Source of the DNA: Sinorhizobium sp. 6-70
Lineage (GTDB): Bacteria > Pseudomonadota > Alphaproteobacteria > Rhizobiales > Rhizobiaceae
NCBI RefSeq assembly: GCF_030124375.1
Contig: NZ_JASKLS010000020.1
Span: forward strand, 1 to 64,000
Length of the DNA stretch: 64,000 bases
Direction of reading: 5' to 3'
Below the pieces are notes generated by a model. That model ran no database searches, was not told the origin of the DNA, and saw only the letters and a list, made by a program, of their open reading frames with translations. Position numbers and translations under genes: made by a program. Each line of letters begins with the position of its first letter. Position 1 is the first letter of the stretch. Below, in pieces: positions 43,879-53,478 of the stretch.

Positions 43879-44772
43879 ATGCTGCCTCCCCTCGGTACCT
43901 TGCGGGTCTTCGAAGTTGCTGCTCGTCTCGCAAGCTTTTCGCGGGCCGCCGACGAGTTGCATGTGACCCATGCCGCTGTCAGCCATCAGATACGACAGTT
44001 AGAGGAGTGGTTCGGTCGCCCTTTGTTCCTGCGTGAAAAGCGCGGCGTGCGCTTGGCTCCCGACGCCGAACGCCTCGCAGAAGCCCTGTCGGAGAGCTTT
44101 GAGCGCATAGCCGCTGAGGCGGGGTCCTTGAAGCTCAGGACAAGATCGGAAATCACCGTCGCCTGCATTCCATCGATCGCGACACGCTGGCTGATCCCGG
44201 CGCTCAGCGAGTTCCTCTCGACGCATGCAGACATCACGGTCAGGGTGGTTTATGCCTCGGCCGCCCAGCGCTTGCGTGAAACCGGCTGTGACGTTTTGGT
44301 CACCCTCGGCGCCGACACCTCGGACGGAATTCTATGCACGCGGCTCTTTTCGCGCGTCAACAAACCCGTCGCGAGCCCACGCTATATCGAGAGTAAGGGC
44401 GACCTCATGAATGTCGAACAGATCGCGGCAGCGGACCTGCTGCACGACGAGACGACTGCTCATTGGCAGCACTGGTTCACGAAAGCAGGCGTATCATCGT
44501 CTGGAGTGCCAAGAGGTCCGGTGTTTCAGGACTTCAATCTGCTTGCGACCGCCGCCATCGCCGGGCATGGCGTCGCGCTTTGTCCGGTCGAGGTATGCAG
44601 GCGGGAAATTACGAACGGAGATTTGATCGTGCTCTCGGACATCGCCGTTCTCGAAGAGGAAAGCTATTTCTTGATCAGCAAAGCGTCTCGTCAGAAGGCT
44701 GTGGCTGCCTTCTGCGGGTGGTTCCAAGATGTCGTTGATCCGGCAGCAGGCCATAGGCACCTGCGCGTTTAG
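43879..44772 (+). CDS. LysR-family transcriptional regulator (GcvA-like)
   Basis: A 297-residue LysR regulator with GAGGAG nine bases before the chosen ATG (an earlier frame start at 43765 is not needed). The helix-turn-helix lies at about 8-65 (LRVFEVAARLASFSRAADEL, HVTHAAVSHQIRQLEEWFGR), a GcvA-type pattern, followed by an effector-binding domain. It is divergent from ectC and shares about 140 bases of promoter region, so it probably controls ectC and itself. Confidence 0.9.
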   Translation: MLPPLGTLRVFEVAARLASFSRAADELHVTHAAVSHQIRQLEEWFGRPLFLREKRGVRLAPDAERLAEALSESFERIAAEAGSLKLRTRSEITVACIPSIATRWLIPALSEFLSTHADITVRVVYASAAQRLRETGCDVLVTLGADTSDGILCTRLFSRVNKPVASPRYIESKGDLMNVEQIAAADLLHDETTAHWQHWFTKAGVSSSGVPRGPVFQDFNLLATAAIAGHGVALCPVEVCRREITNGDLIVLSDIAVLEEESYFLISKASRQKAVAAFCGWFQDVVDPAAGHRHLRV

Positions 44773-44937
44773 GCATAAAGATGCGCGGAACGATGCTGGT
44801 ATGTCGGAGAAAGCCTCCAACAGCCGGAGCTGCGAAAGCCCACTCAGAAAAACTCGTCCTGTTAGCGGTGGAGCTACGGATATAGCTCTCCCAAAGATGT
44901 TTGGGATTTGATCATTCTGAAGACATTTCGCTCGCGC

Positions 44938-46839
44938 TCAGACCTTCGGCAGTCCGTCTGGCCGTGTCAGTCTTCGTTGCGCCGCGATGCGGAACGGCGC
45001 GTTCAATGCGCCATACCCCGTATACGGACCTCTCCGTTCGACGATCTCGAAAAAGAAGCCCTCCCCGAAGGGGCGGCTATAGACCTGAAAGTATTCGCCG
45101 TGCTCATCACGATCATACAGAATGCTGGCGGCTTTGAGCCTGTCGGAAAACGCCGGCTCCAGGTCGAAGCGGGCTTGCAGATCATCGTAATAGTTGGGTG
45201 ATATGGGCAGCGGCTGAAAGCCTTTCGTCTTCAAGATGCGAGTCGTCTCGAAGATATCTTCCGTTGCAAACGCGACATGCTGGATGCTGGTGCCATATCC
45301 TTCCGCCAAGAACTTTCCGGCGAATGTCTTGCGATTGTCGACGCCGTTCATCGTCAGGCGGAAACCACGGCTGGCAGTGCTTTCGATAGCCTGGCTGCGG
45401 ACCAGTCCGCCGGGATCTACGACGTCGATCATGGGCGTGCGCTCGGTGTCGAAGATCGAAGTGTAGAACAGCAGCCACGTCAACATCTCGTCGTACCGCG
45501 TGGTCTGGGCCAAATGATCGATGCGAGTTAAACCGGCACCCTCGCTCGAGGGCGCGACTTGTGCCGAGACAAATTCCTGATCCCACACCGACGCCAATAA
45601 AGTGGAGCCATCAAGGAAGTAGATCACGCTGTTTCCGACCCCGTGAATAGCTGGCACGGTGACCTCCCCCAAGCGACGCGGTTCGCAGAAAGTTACAGCT
45701 CCAAGGGTTTGTGCTCGACGGAGGGCGGCTTGCGCGTCATCGACCTTCATGCCGAATGCGTACGCGTTCGTACCATGCGCAGAATAGGATGAAGCCGCAA
45801 ATGTATCGCCCGATGCATCGGTGTTGATGACGATCCGGATATCGGCCTGCGTGTAAAGGTCAACGGCCCGATTGCGATGCCGAGCGGTCTTCGAAAAACC
45901 CAGAGTGACTAGTAGCGCCTCAAGATTTTCCTTTTCGTCACCGCCGGTTGTGAACTCGAGGAATTCAACACCTTCAGCAGAAATTCTGATTGGCATCTGC
46001 GGGACGTCGATGCGGATGTCCGGTTCCTGCCTTGCCACCTGGTCCATCAAGTAGACCAGTGAGCGGTGGCCATCTTCAGCAATGGTTCTCGCCGAACCGC
46101 CACGAAACTGGTCGTTGAAGATTTCCAGTGACAATGGGCCGTCATATCCCGTGGCGGCAACAGCGCGCATGAAATCCACGACGGGCAGGTCTCCCTCTCC
46201 AGGCATGTTTCTGAAATGGCGGCTCCAATAGAGCAAATCCATGTCGATGAGAGGAGCGTCCGCGAGCTGGACGATAAAGATCTTGTCGCCGGGTATGGAC
46301 CGGATCGTGTTCGGATCGATTTTGCGGGAAAGCGTGTGGAAGCTGTCGAGGATCAACCCGATATTCGGATGATTTGCTCGCCTAACGATTTCCCAGGCAT
46401 CGCGGTGATCGTTAATGTGGCGACCCCATGCAAGGGCCTCAAATCCCACGCGAACACCATGTTTCGCCGCCCGCTCGCCGAGTTCGTAGAAATCAGCGAC
46501 AGCACGGTCAATGCCGCCAAGTGAAATCGGAGACACGTTCGAGCAGATTAGCATGAGATCGGTACCGAGTTCGCCCATGACTTCGAACTTGCGTTCGGCG
46601 CGCTCGAATGCTCGAGCACGATGTGGTCCTGGCATGCCTTCAAAATCGCGAAATGGCTGAAAAAGAGTGATGTCGAGCCCTTGGTCGCCGGCCATACTCG
46701 CGACCTGGCGTGGCGACGCGTCACAGGTTAGGAAGTCGTTCTCGAAGATCTCCACGCCTGTGAACCCGGCCTTGGCTATCGCAGCCAGTTTCTCCGGAAA
46801 CTCCCCGCCAAGTGATGCGGTCGCCATCGAAGTCTTCAT
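44938..46839 (-). CDS. quiC1: 3-dehydroshikimate dehydratase fused to a 4-hydroxyphenylpyruvate dioxygenase-like domain (QuiC1 type)
   Basis: A 633-residue two-domain protein. Residues 1-275 are a xylose-isomerase-like TIM barrel (GFTGVEIFENDFL, VGFEALAWGRHINDH, IGLILDSFHTL, GDLPVVDF), which converts 3-dehydroshikimate to protocatechuate in QuiC-type enzymes. Residues about 290-620 are a vicinal-oxygen-chelate region like 4-hydroxyphenylpyruvate dioxygenase (LTRIDHLAQTT, IQHVAFATEDI, FFFEIVERRGPYTGYG). This fusion is known in Pseudomonas QuiC1-like proteins. It is last in the TRAP/aminotransferase/AroQ operon and overlaps aroQ. The pathway is uptake and breakdown of quinate or shikimate. Confidence 0.85.
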   Translation of the reverse strand: MKTSMATASLGGEFPEKLAAIAKAGFTGVEIFENDFLTCDASPRQVASMAGDQGLDITLFQPFRDFEGMPGPHRARAFERAERKFEVMGELGTDLMLICSNVSPISLGGIDRAVADFYELGERAAKHGVRVGFEALAWGRHINDHRDAWEIVRRANHPNIGLILDSFHTLSRKIDPNTIRSIPGDKIFIVQLADAPLIDMDLLYWSRHFRNMPGEGDLPVVDFMRAVAATGYDGPLSLEIFNDQFRGGSARTIAEDGHRSLVYLMDQVARQEPDIRIDVPQMPIRISAEGVEFLEFTTGGDEKENLEALLVTLGFSKTARHRNRAVDLYTQADIRIVINTDASGDTFAASSYSAHGTNAYAFGMKVDDAQAALRRAQTLGAVTFCEPRRLGEVTVPAIHGVGNSVIYFLDGSTLLASVWDQEFVSAQVAPSSEGAGLTRIDHLAQTTRYDEMLTWLLFYTSIFDTERTPMIDVVDPGGLVRSQAIESTASRGFRLTMNGVDNRKTFAGKFLAEGYGTSIQHVAFATEDIFETTRILKTKGFQPLPISPNYYDDLQARFDLEPAFSDRLKAASILYDRDEHGEYFQVYSRPFGEGFFFEIVERRGPYTGYGALNAPFRIAAQRRLTRPDGLPKV

Positions 46840-47285
46840 TTCGCTTCCTCGCTCATAGCAAGTTTCGATACGGCGTCGCGGAGCGCCACGAGATAGCCCG
46901 CAGTGCCCATTCCGACGACGATCCCATTCGCGCGCGAAGAGATGTAGGAGTGATGCCGGAAGCTCTCGCGCTGATGCACGTTCGAGATGTGAATTTCAAT
47001 TACCGGTCCTTCAAAGGCGTTCAGCGCATCGAGTAGGGCGACAGACGTATGCGTGAACGCCGCGGGATTGATCACGATAGCATCGGCATGCTCGCGTGCT
47101 TCGTGGATCCAGTCGATGAGTTCGTACTCTCTGTTGCTTTGATGGAATCGGATTTCATGACCGAGCTCGGCAGCGAGTGCGCGAACTTCGCGCTCTATAT
47201 CCTCAAGCGTCTTACTGCCGTAGATATGCGGCTGCCGCTTGCCGAGCAGATTGAGGTTCGGTCCATTCAAGACATAAATCAAAGC
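46836..47285 (-). CDS. aroQ: Type II 3-dehydroquinate dehydratase
   Basis: A 149-residue AroQ enzyme that converts 3-dehydroquinate to 3-dehydroshikimate. It has GPNLNLLGKRQPHIYG near residues 9-24 (catalytic Tyr23), NPAAFTHTSVAL and EIHISNVHQRESFRHHS, all type II hallmarks. The start at 47285 gives the usual length; the frame runs further upstream without conservation. Being next to 3-dehydroshikimate dehydratase implies a catabolic role in place of, or beside, aromatic biosynthesis. Confidence 0.95.
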   Translation of the reverse strand, partial: ALIYVLNGPNLNLLGKRQPHIYGSKTLEDIEREVRALAAELGHEIRFHQSNREYELIDWIHEAREHADAIVINPAAFTHTSVALLDALNAFEGPVIEIHISNVHQRESFRHHSYISSRANGIVVGMGTAGYLVALRDAVSKLAMSEEAK

Positions 47286-47334
47286 CATCTTACTTCTCCT
47301 CGCGAGTGTCATGGCGGAGCGTCCATCAAACAAG

Positions 47335-48567
47335 TTAAAGTGCGAGGCTACGTGCGGCCCGTGCGAAGGCCTCCGTCATCTCTTCCATCACCGCTTGATC
47401 GGAACGCGCCGAAATGTAGTGCCGGCCATAAGTACTAAACATGGACATCACGCCGCTCTGGCGTAGCGCCACGTGCATGTTTTCGACAAAAGCAGGATCG
47501 GCTCTCTGGACCGCCTCGTTATAATCGCTCGGCGCGCTTTTGTGCCGCCAGATGGTAAACACGGTGCCATAGCCACTCGTCGAAACGTCGGTACCGGTTT
47601 TCTCGAAGGCCAAACGGATGGCTTCACGCAGCGCGTCGCCGGATCGGCGCAGCGCTTCATAATCCACCGTGTCGAGGACATTCATCGCGGCGTGAACGGC
47701 AGCGCAGGCCACGGGATTGCCGTTGTAGGTGCCCGCATGCGTCACCCGCTTTTCCTCAAACGCCGCCATGATATCCGGCCGACCGATCAACGCCGCGACC
47801 GCGAACCCGTTTCCAATGGCTTTGCCCACCGTTGCCAGGTCCGGCGAAATGCCGAGATAGTGTGATGCGAGACCGGGATGAAGCCGAAAGCCCATAAGCA
47901 CTTCGTCCATGATTACCAGCGCGCCGTGTCGCCGGGCCAGCGCCACGACATGCTCTAGGTACCCTGGCTTTGCGACCACGCATCCGGCGTTGGCCATCAT
48001 CGGCTCAAGAACGATGGCGGCGACATCGTCGCACTCGGAGAACAACAAATCCGCGTCGGTGAAGTCATTGAAACGCAATAGCAACGTATCGCCATTTTGT
48101 GGGCGCGCATTGGTGGCCATCAATGCCTCGGGAGAGCCCGCGTTTCCAAACGCGACATCGTCGAACCAGCCGTCATAGCCCGCGGCAGCCTTCACAATCT
48201 TGCTGCGGCCGGTCACCTTCCTGGCCGTCCGGCAGGCGAGATGGACGGCTTCGCTACCGGAGTTGAGAAAGATGACCTTGCTGAGGTCGCGTGTGTGCGC
48301 AGCCAGGCTTGCGGCAGCTTCCTCTTCCAGAGTGTGGGCGTAGGCCGGCATCGATCCGCGCTCCATCGCAGTGCGCACCGCTTCAGTCACCACCGGATCG
48401 GTATGGCCGAGAAAGGTCGCTCCAAACCCAAGCGCCGTATCGATGTACCGCCTGCCCCTCTGGTCCCAGACATATGGACCTTCAGCCTTGGCGACAAGAA
48501 ACCGCTCTCCGTCCACTTCAGGGACGATACGGCCGGCACTCGATATTCCGCACACAAGATGTTGCAT
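47335..48567 (-). CDS. Class III aminotransferase (glutamate-1-semialdehyde aminomutase-like)
   Basis: A 410-residue PLP enzyme. Landmarks are GFGATFLGHTDPVV near the N-terminus, NSGSEAVHLACRTARKVTGR at about 100-120, DEVLMGFRLHPG, the PLP-lysine motif DLATVGKAIGNGFAVAAL and HAGTYNGNPVACAA. The fold matches HemL-like aminomutases and omega-aminotransferases. Given its place between a TRAP transporter and dehydroshikimate enzymes, it probably acts on a carbon source in that pathway, not on heme synthesis. The actual substrate is unknown. Start chosen at ATG 48567, where conservation begins. Confidence 0.88.
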   Translation of the reverse strand: MQHLVCGISSAGRIVPEVDGERFLVAKAEGPYVWDQRGRRYIDTALGFGATFLGHTDPVVTEAVRTAMERGSMPAYAHTLEEEAAASLAAHTRDLSKVIFLNSGSEAVHLACRTARKVTGRSKIVKAAAGYDGWFDDVAFGNAGSPEALMATNARPQNGDTLLLRFNDFTDADLLFSECDDVAAIVLEPMMANAGCVVAKPGYLEHVVALARRHGALVIMDEVLMGFRLHPGLASHYLGISPDLATVGKAIGNGFAVAALIGRPDIMAAFEEKRVTHAGTYNGNPVACAAVHAAMNVLDTVDYEALRRSGDALREAIRLAFEKTGTDVSTSGYGTVFTIWRHKSAPSDYNEAVQRADPAFVENMHVALRQSGVMSMFSTYGRHYISARSDQAVMEEMTEAFARAARSLAL

Positions 48568-48572
48568 TTTAT

Positions 48573-49859
48573 TCAAACTCCAAAAAGGTTCGGTAGCCAT
48601 TCGGTCAGCGAGGGGAAGGCGACGAGACCAGCCACGCAAAGGACGCTTGCAATCCAGTAGGGGACCAGCCAAACGGAGACGGACCACATATCCAGCTTGG
48701 CGACGTTGCAAACAACGAATATGTTCGTGCCGATGGGAGGCGTGAACAGGCCTATGCCGAGTGTCATCGTGAACACGATGCCGGTCTGGTAAGGGGTCAT
48801 ACCGGCAGCCAGCGCAATCGGCACAAGGATCGGAGCGAGGATAATCAACGCCGGTCCGAGGTCGAGCCAAAATCCGACGACCTTGAGCAGGACCAGGACA
48901 AGGATGATCGTCACGACGGGCGTGGTGTCGAGGCCGGTAATCCAGGCGGCAGCGTCGGCTGGCACCTGCTCGACGGTCAGGATCCATCCAAACGGGGTCG
49001 CAAGCGCCATGATCATCATGATGACGCCAGTTGTTGCAACTGCCGTTCCGGCAGCCGCGTAAAGCGAGTGGAGCGGCAGCTCCCGGTAGACCAGGACACC
49101 GATCAGGAAAGAATATACGACAGCAAGTGCCGACGCTTCCGTCGCGGTTGCGATGCCGCCGATGATGGAGCCGAGCACCAGGACCGGCATCATTAGCGCG
49201 GGCAGCGCGCCAACGACATCCTTGCCAATCTGACCCCAATCGGCAGGCGTTTCGTTGCGCGGAAACCGGTGTCTGCGCGCGACGATGTACGACGTGATCA
49301 TGAAGGTTACCGCGATGAAAGCGCCGGGCACGAGCGCCGCCACGAGCAGTCCACCGATCGAAGTGTTCGTAAGTACGCCGTATAGAATGAGAATGACGCT
49401 TTGCGGCCCGATGATGCCGAGCGTACCGGAGGCTGCGGTCACGGCCGCGGCAAATGCCTTCGGGTAACCGCGTTCCGACATCGCGGGTATCATGATCGAA
49501 CCGACGGCGCCCGTATCGGCCGTCGCCGAGCCGCTGATCCCACCGTAGACGAGCGCAGTAGCGACGTTGACGAGACCGAGTCCGCCGGTAACGCGCCCGA
49601 AAATGTGCTCAGCGACCCGCATGATGCGTGCAGTGAGTCCGCCTCGGTTCATCAGTTCGCCTGCAAACAGGAACAACGGGATAGCCGCAAGCGTGATCGC
49701 GTCAGCACCTCGCAAGGTCTGCTGTGCAAACCAGGCGGTCGGCAGGTGCAGGTCGCTGACCAGGATGGTGATCAGGGTTGCCACCCCCATGCACCAAGCG
49801 ATCGGCACTCCGATCAGCAGCAAGACTGTAAAGCTGAGGATAAGCATCGCAACGGTCAT
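48573..49859 (-). CDS. dctM: TRAP transporter large permease (DctM)
   Basis: A 428-residue, 12-segment membrane protein of the DctM family, which carries the substrate in TRAP uptake using the sodium gradient. Family landmarks are IPLFLFAGELMNRGGLTARI, YGGISGSATADTGAVGSIMIPAM and the late TLGIGLFTPPIGTNIFVVCN. It starts at ATG 49859, overlapping the small permease gene by four bases, and ends five bases before the aminotransferase gene. Confidence 0.96.
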   Translation of the reverse strand: MTVAMLILSFTVLLLIGVPIAWCMGVATLITILVSDLHLPTAWFAQQTLRGADAITLAAIPLFLFAGELMNRGGLTARIMRVAEHIFGRVTGGLGLVNVATALVYGGISGSATADTGAVGSIMIPAMSERGYPKAFAAAVTAASGTLGIIGPQSVILILYGVLTNTSIGGLLVAALVPGAFIAVTFMITSYIVARRHRFPRNETPADWGQIGKDVVGALPALMMPVLVLGSIIGGIATATEASALAVVYSFLIGVLVYRELPLHSLYAAAGTAVATTGVIMMIMALATPFGWILTVEQVPADAAAWITGLDTTPVVTIILVLVLLKVVGFWLDLGPALIILAPILVPIALAAGMTPYQTGIVFTMTLGIGLFTPPIGTNIFVVCNVAKLDMWSVSVWLVPYWIASVLCVAGLVAFPSLTEWLPNLFGV

Positions 49860-50368
49860 GCGCGCACTCCTTCGCGCTGGCGCAACGAAACAGTCAGGGC
49901 GGTGAACCTTCGAGCCGCGATGACAACAGCGCCGATACCGAGAATGATGACTGGGATCGTAACGACGCCGCTCGGAAGGCGCAGGACAGCCGTCGGGACC
50001 ATTGCCGAACGTTGCCAGACCGCCCAACCGCTCACCAGAAAGGCCGCACCCATGGCGAAGAGCGCGAGTGCGGCGATGAAGTCTAAGCACCGCTTCAACA
50101 GGGGCGGGGAGGCCTGGTTCAGAGCTTCGAAAGCAACATTTTCGCCGCGTAGTTCGGCGTTCAACAGACCGACGAATGTAATCCAAACGAAGGCGATGCT
50201 GGCAACCTCGAACGACCATTCTACGCCGCCGAACTCGAAGTAACGGGCGATGACCCCGAGCAGGGTCGTTGAAAACATGATGGCGAAGGCGGCGACGCCG
50301 GCAAACGCCAGGACGCCAGTCAGGAGCCCCCGCCTCCGCGGCGGGGCTGAGGTAACGATGGGTTGCAT
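49856..50368 (-). CDS. dctQ: TRAP transporter small permease (DctQ)
   Basis: A 170-residue DctQ protein with four membrane helices (about 14-36, 50-70, 92-112, 132-152) and the family pattern EVASIAFVWITFVGLLNAEL with GENVAFEAL. It pairs with DctM. It lies ten bases after the binding-protein gene in the operon. Confidence 0.92.
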   Translation of the reverse strand: MQPIVTSAPPRRRGLLTGVLAFAGVAAFAIMFSTTLLGVIARYFEFGGVEWSFEVASIAFVWITFVGLLNAELRGENVAFEALNQASPPLLKRCLDFIAALALFAMGAAFLVSGWAVWQRSAMVPTAVLRLPSGVVTIPVIILGIGAVVIAARRFTALTVSLRQREGVRA

Positions 50369-50377
50369 GGGCTTACC

Positions 50378-51367
50378 TCAGTTCGCGGCTGCGGCTGACT
50401 GGACGGTGGAGACGAGATCGGGGCCCCATTCCTTCGCAAATTGATCATAGACTGGCTGCACCATATCGACGAACGGGCCCGTCTCCACCTTGGTGATTGT
50501 CACGCCTTTGGCCTCGAGGGTTTTCTGGGTGTCGGCGTAAATCTTGTCCAGCTCGCCGCGATACCAATCGACTGTGTCGGTCGCCGACTTCTCGATTGCA
50601 GCCTGCTCGTCAGGCGTCAACGCATCGAAGCGGTCCTTGTTCATGTACCACCAGTTGGCGGTCCAGATGTAGTTGGAGATGCTGAGATGCTTGGCGACTT
50701 CGTACCAACTCGAATCGTAGTAATCGCGCATTTCAGGCTCTACCGCCGCCACGACATGCGACTGCAGCGCCGTGTAGACCTGTCCGAACGGAATGGACTC
50801 TGCCAGAGCGCCGAACTGCTTCATCGTGGCGAGAATGACCGGATTCGGCGGTGTTCTGATCTTTATCCCGGCAAGATCGGAAGGCGCCTCGATCGCCTTG
50901 TTCGTCGCGAACTGGCGGAAGCCTGAATCCAGGGCGCCAAGCATGAGATAGCCACGCTCTTCGCCCATATGCTGTATCTTCTGACCCTCTTCGCTGTCGA
51001 GAAACTTATGAACGTTCGCCGGCCCCTTGAACAGGAACGGCAACGAAAGAACGTTGAGGCGAGGATCGATCGCATCGATCGCGCCGCCGAGGCCAATATC
51101 GATCGCACCGGCGCCGACGCCGTCGGCGATCGGTCCTTCATCCCCAAGCTGAGCGTTGGGATAGATCTGAACGATGACGGAGCCCTTGCTCTCATCCTTG
51201 ACGTCGGCCGCGAATTTCTCCATGGCCTTGTTGATCAGACTGTCGGGTGAAGAGGCATGTGCGAGCCGAAGGGTTGTCTCGGCAGCTGCCGGACGTTCGA
51301 GCATGAAGGCGAGCGATGCTCCCAGCAGGAGTGCTGGAATGACTGAAAGTTGACGTAGTTGCCTCAC
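50378..51367 (-). CDS. dctP: TRAP transporter substrate-binding protein (DctP)
   Basis: A 329-residue periplasmic protein with a Sec signal peptide (cleavage after AAA near residue 29). It has the DctP core: LRLAHASSPDSLINKAMEKF, YPNAQLGDEG, LPFLFKGPANVHKFL, GIKIRTPPNPVILATM with the conserved Arg that binds carboxylate, and GQVYTALQSHVVAAVEPE. It leads the operon dctP-dctQ-dctM-aminotransferase-aroQ-quiC1; the divergent LysR gene is likely its regulator. A quinate- or shikimate-like acid is the inferred ligand. Confidence 0.94.
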   Translation of the reverse strand: MRQLRQLSVIPALLLGASLAFMLERPAAAETTLRLAHASSPDSLINKAMEKFAADVKDESKGSVIVQIYPNAQLGDEGPIADGVGAGAIDIGLGGAIDAIDPRLNVLSLPFLFKGPANVHKFLDSEEGQKIQHMGEERGYLMLGALDSGFRQFATNKAIEAPSDLAGIKIRTPPNPVILATMKQFGALAESIPFGQVYTALQSHVVAAVEPEMRDYYDSSWYEVAKHLSISNYIWTANWWYMNKDRFDALTPDEQAAIEKSATDTVDWYRGELDKIYADTQKTLEAKGVTITKVETGPFVDMVQPVYDQFAKEWGPDLVSTVQSAAAAN

Positions 51368-51522
51368 TTTGTTCCCCCATTTTTTGGATGTGATTGATGG
51401 GGGAAGAGCATAATATTACGGTACGCGGACGAAACACGAGATTTCTTATTGCTCCATAAGCATCGTTGATAGGAAGCACATCTCGGGTCTTGCTTGCCAG
51501 CCGTCGATGAGGAACAGGTAGC

Positions 51523-52413
51523 ATGAGAAATCTGGACAGCGATGCTTTGGCGGCATTCCTGGCGGTCGCGGAAACCGGCAGCTTTACCGCGGCGGCAGAA
51601 AGGCTCGGGCGGACCCAGGCGGCTGTCAGCATGGCCATCGCGAAATGGGAAGAGCGTCTTGACCTGCGTCTCTTCGAACGCGCCCATCGCCGGGTGTCGC
51701 TGACGCCGACAGGACAGCGGCTTCTAGTATACGCGCGCAAGATGAGGGCCATCGAAGACGAGGCTCTCGCCATGCTGCTTGAGGGACGCAATGAGAGCCG
51801 CGTCCGGCTCGGCATGCCTGACGACTATCTGACGCTGTTCGGTACCGCTTTAATGGAGCGTTTCGTCCCGCGATATCCCAACGTAAGTTTGGATCTGCGA
51901 TACGACTTCTCTCTTCGCCTCGAACAAATGGTTGAGACCACCGAGCTCGACATGGCGATCGTGACCCAGAGTGCCTCCGAGCCAAAGGGCGAAGTTATTC
52001 GGGAGGAGAGGCAAATCTGGTGTTGCGCCCCCAATCGCACACCGGAGAATGCAAGCTGCCTGCAACTTGCATTGTTCCCCGACGGGTGTCGGGCACGCCC
52101 TCACATACTCGCGTCGCTCGACCAGATCGAGCGAAACTGGCGTATCGTCTACTCTTCATCGGACAGTGCGGGGATCCAGCTTGCAGTGGCGTCGGGAGAA
52201 TTGCTGACGGTGTTGCCGGAGAGTGCGGTACCAGCGAACTGGAGGAGGCTCGGAGAAGAAGAGGGATTGCCGGCCCTGCCATGGCTGCGTCTGGCGATGA
52301 TCTTGCCGCAGCATCCTCGGCTGCCCGTGCGCCAGCTCGCTGCCTTCCTCCGATCCGAGTTTCAACCGGGCGGGATCGCTTGCGAGGCACCCGCACGCGG
52401 TGTTGGCGGTTGA
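51523..52413 (+). CDS. LysR-family transcriptional regulator of the TRAP operon
   Basis: A 296-residue LysR regulator. The helix-turn-helix is LAAFLAVAETGSFTAAAERL with TQAAVSMAIAKWEERL; a PBP2-type domain follows (VRLGMPDDYLTLF, LDMAIVTQS). It is divergent from dctP with 155 bases between them, the usual arrangement for a LysR protein and its target operon. Confidence 0.9.
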   Translation: MRNLDSDALAAFLAVAETGSFTAAAERLGRTQAAVSMAIAKWEERLDLRLFERAHRRVSLTPTGQRLLVYARKMRAIEDEALAMLLEGRNESRVRLGMPDDYLTLFGTALMERFVPRYPNVSLDLRYDFSLRLEQMVETTELDMAIVTQSASEPKGEVIREERQIWCCAPNRTPENASCLQLALFPDGCRARPHILASLDQIERNWRIVYSSSDSAGIQLAVASGELLTVLPESAVPANWRRLGEEEGLPALPWLRLAMILPQHPRLPVRQLAAFLRSEFQPGGIACEAPARGVGG

Positions 52414-52496
52414 GAAGACCCGCAAGTATTGAATCACCCAGCAATCGCAGCCAAGCCAATGGCGCGAGAGCTACAATGATGCCGCGTAGAAAAAGG

Positions 52497-53300
52497 TTAC
52501 GCCGTGGAGCCGGAGACGGGCGGTCGCGGTCGTGGGATCGGCCAGATATCTCCGAGATCCCTCGCTGCTGCGAGCAGATCATCTGCCACCTCTGCCAGAC
52601 GAGATTCCGTCATCCGCACGGAGGGTCCAGCTACGCTGATAGCCCCTACCGCCGAGCCATGTTGCCGATCAGGGATGGCGGCGCCAACCGCCGACATGCC
52701 GATCAAACTCTCGTCGGCAGAGATCGCGTATCCGAGCTTGCGGACTCGCGTGAGTTCTTCGAGCAGTTCCTGCTCGTTGGAAATGAACGAGCGAGCATAT
52801 CCGGGCGGCAGGTCAAATCCGTGCCGGCGGACAAGCGCCATGGCGCTGTCGTCATCCAGCGTCGCTAACCACGCACGCCCGTGAGCGGTGGCGTGGAGAA
52901 CCGGCCCGGGCTCGAGGAGAGGGTCATAACGAAGACCGTTTGAGCTGCCTTGCGCCTTTGCTATCCAAACCAGTTCACCATTTTCCGCGGCGCTGACGCG
53001 AATGAATTCGCCTGTGCGTTGGGCTAACCGATTGATGATGGGCTGACACACGTCCACAAGGCCGATATTCCCGAAAAATCGAAGTCCCAGCGCCGCAGTC
53101 CGAATAGCGAGCCGGTAATGTTGCGTCAGCGGATCTTGAACGGCGAAGTCCCTGCCAGCCAGCACCGACAAGAGCCTGTGCGCGATGCTCTTCGGAAGAC
53201 TGAGGCGTCTGGCTATTTCGGTCAGCGCCAAGCCCTCCGGGTAGTCAGCCAGCAACTCGATGATATCAAGAGTTCTCTCTGTCGGTGAAACGTTCGCCAC
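52497..53300 (-). CDS. IclR-family transcriptional regulator
   Basis: A 267-residue IclR regulator. The N-terminal winged helix covers about 5-60 (RTLDIIELLADYPEGLALTE, LPKSIAHRLLSVLAG) and the C-terminal ligand domain about 80-250 (GLVDVCQPIINRLAQRTGEF, GPVLHATAHGRAWLATL, GYAISADESLIGMSAVGA). It is encoded after the amidase on the same strand, with 178 bases between, and probably represses the transporter-amidase operon. Confidence 0.93.
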   Translation of the reverse strand: MANVSPTERTLDIIELLADYPEGLALTEIARRLSLPKSIAHRLLSVLAGRDFAVQDPLTQHYRLAIRTAALGLRFFGNIGLVDVCQPIINRLAQRTGEFIRVSAAENGELVWIAKAQGSSNGLRYDPLLEPGPVLHATAHGRAWLATLDDDSAMALVRRHGFDLPPGYARSFISNEQELLEELTRVRKLGYAISADESLIGMSAVGAAIPDRQHGSAVGAISVAGPSVRMTESRLAEVADDLLAAARDLGDIWPIPRPRPPVSGSTA

Positions 53301-53478
53301 AATGATCTCGTCGACTTAGATGGACACAAACAATCTTCATAAGCGCATCTATAATAGCAGAACGGGGTTCCGGCAAACCTTGATCTCGCGAAATTCCTTC
53401 CCCTCCGACCTGCCTCCACAGCAAAAGCGAGCTGGCACGAGCTTGCACGAGGGCGACGCCGTACAGAAGACTGCCCGA

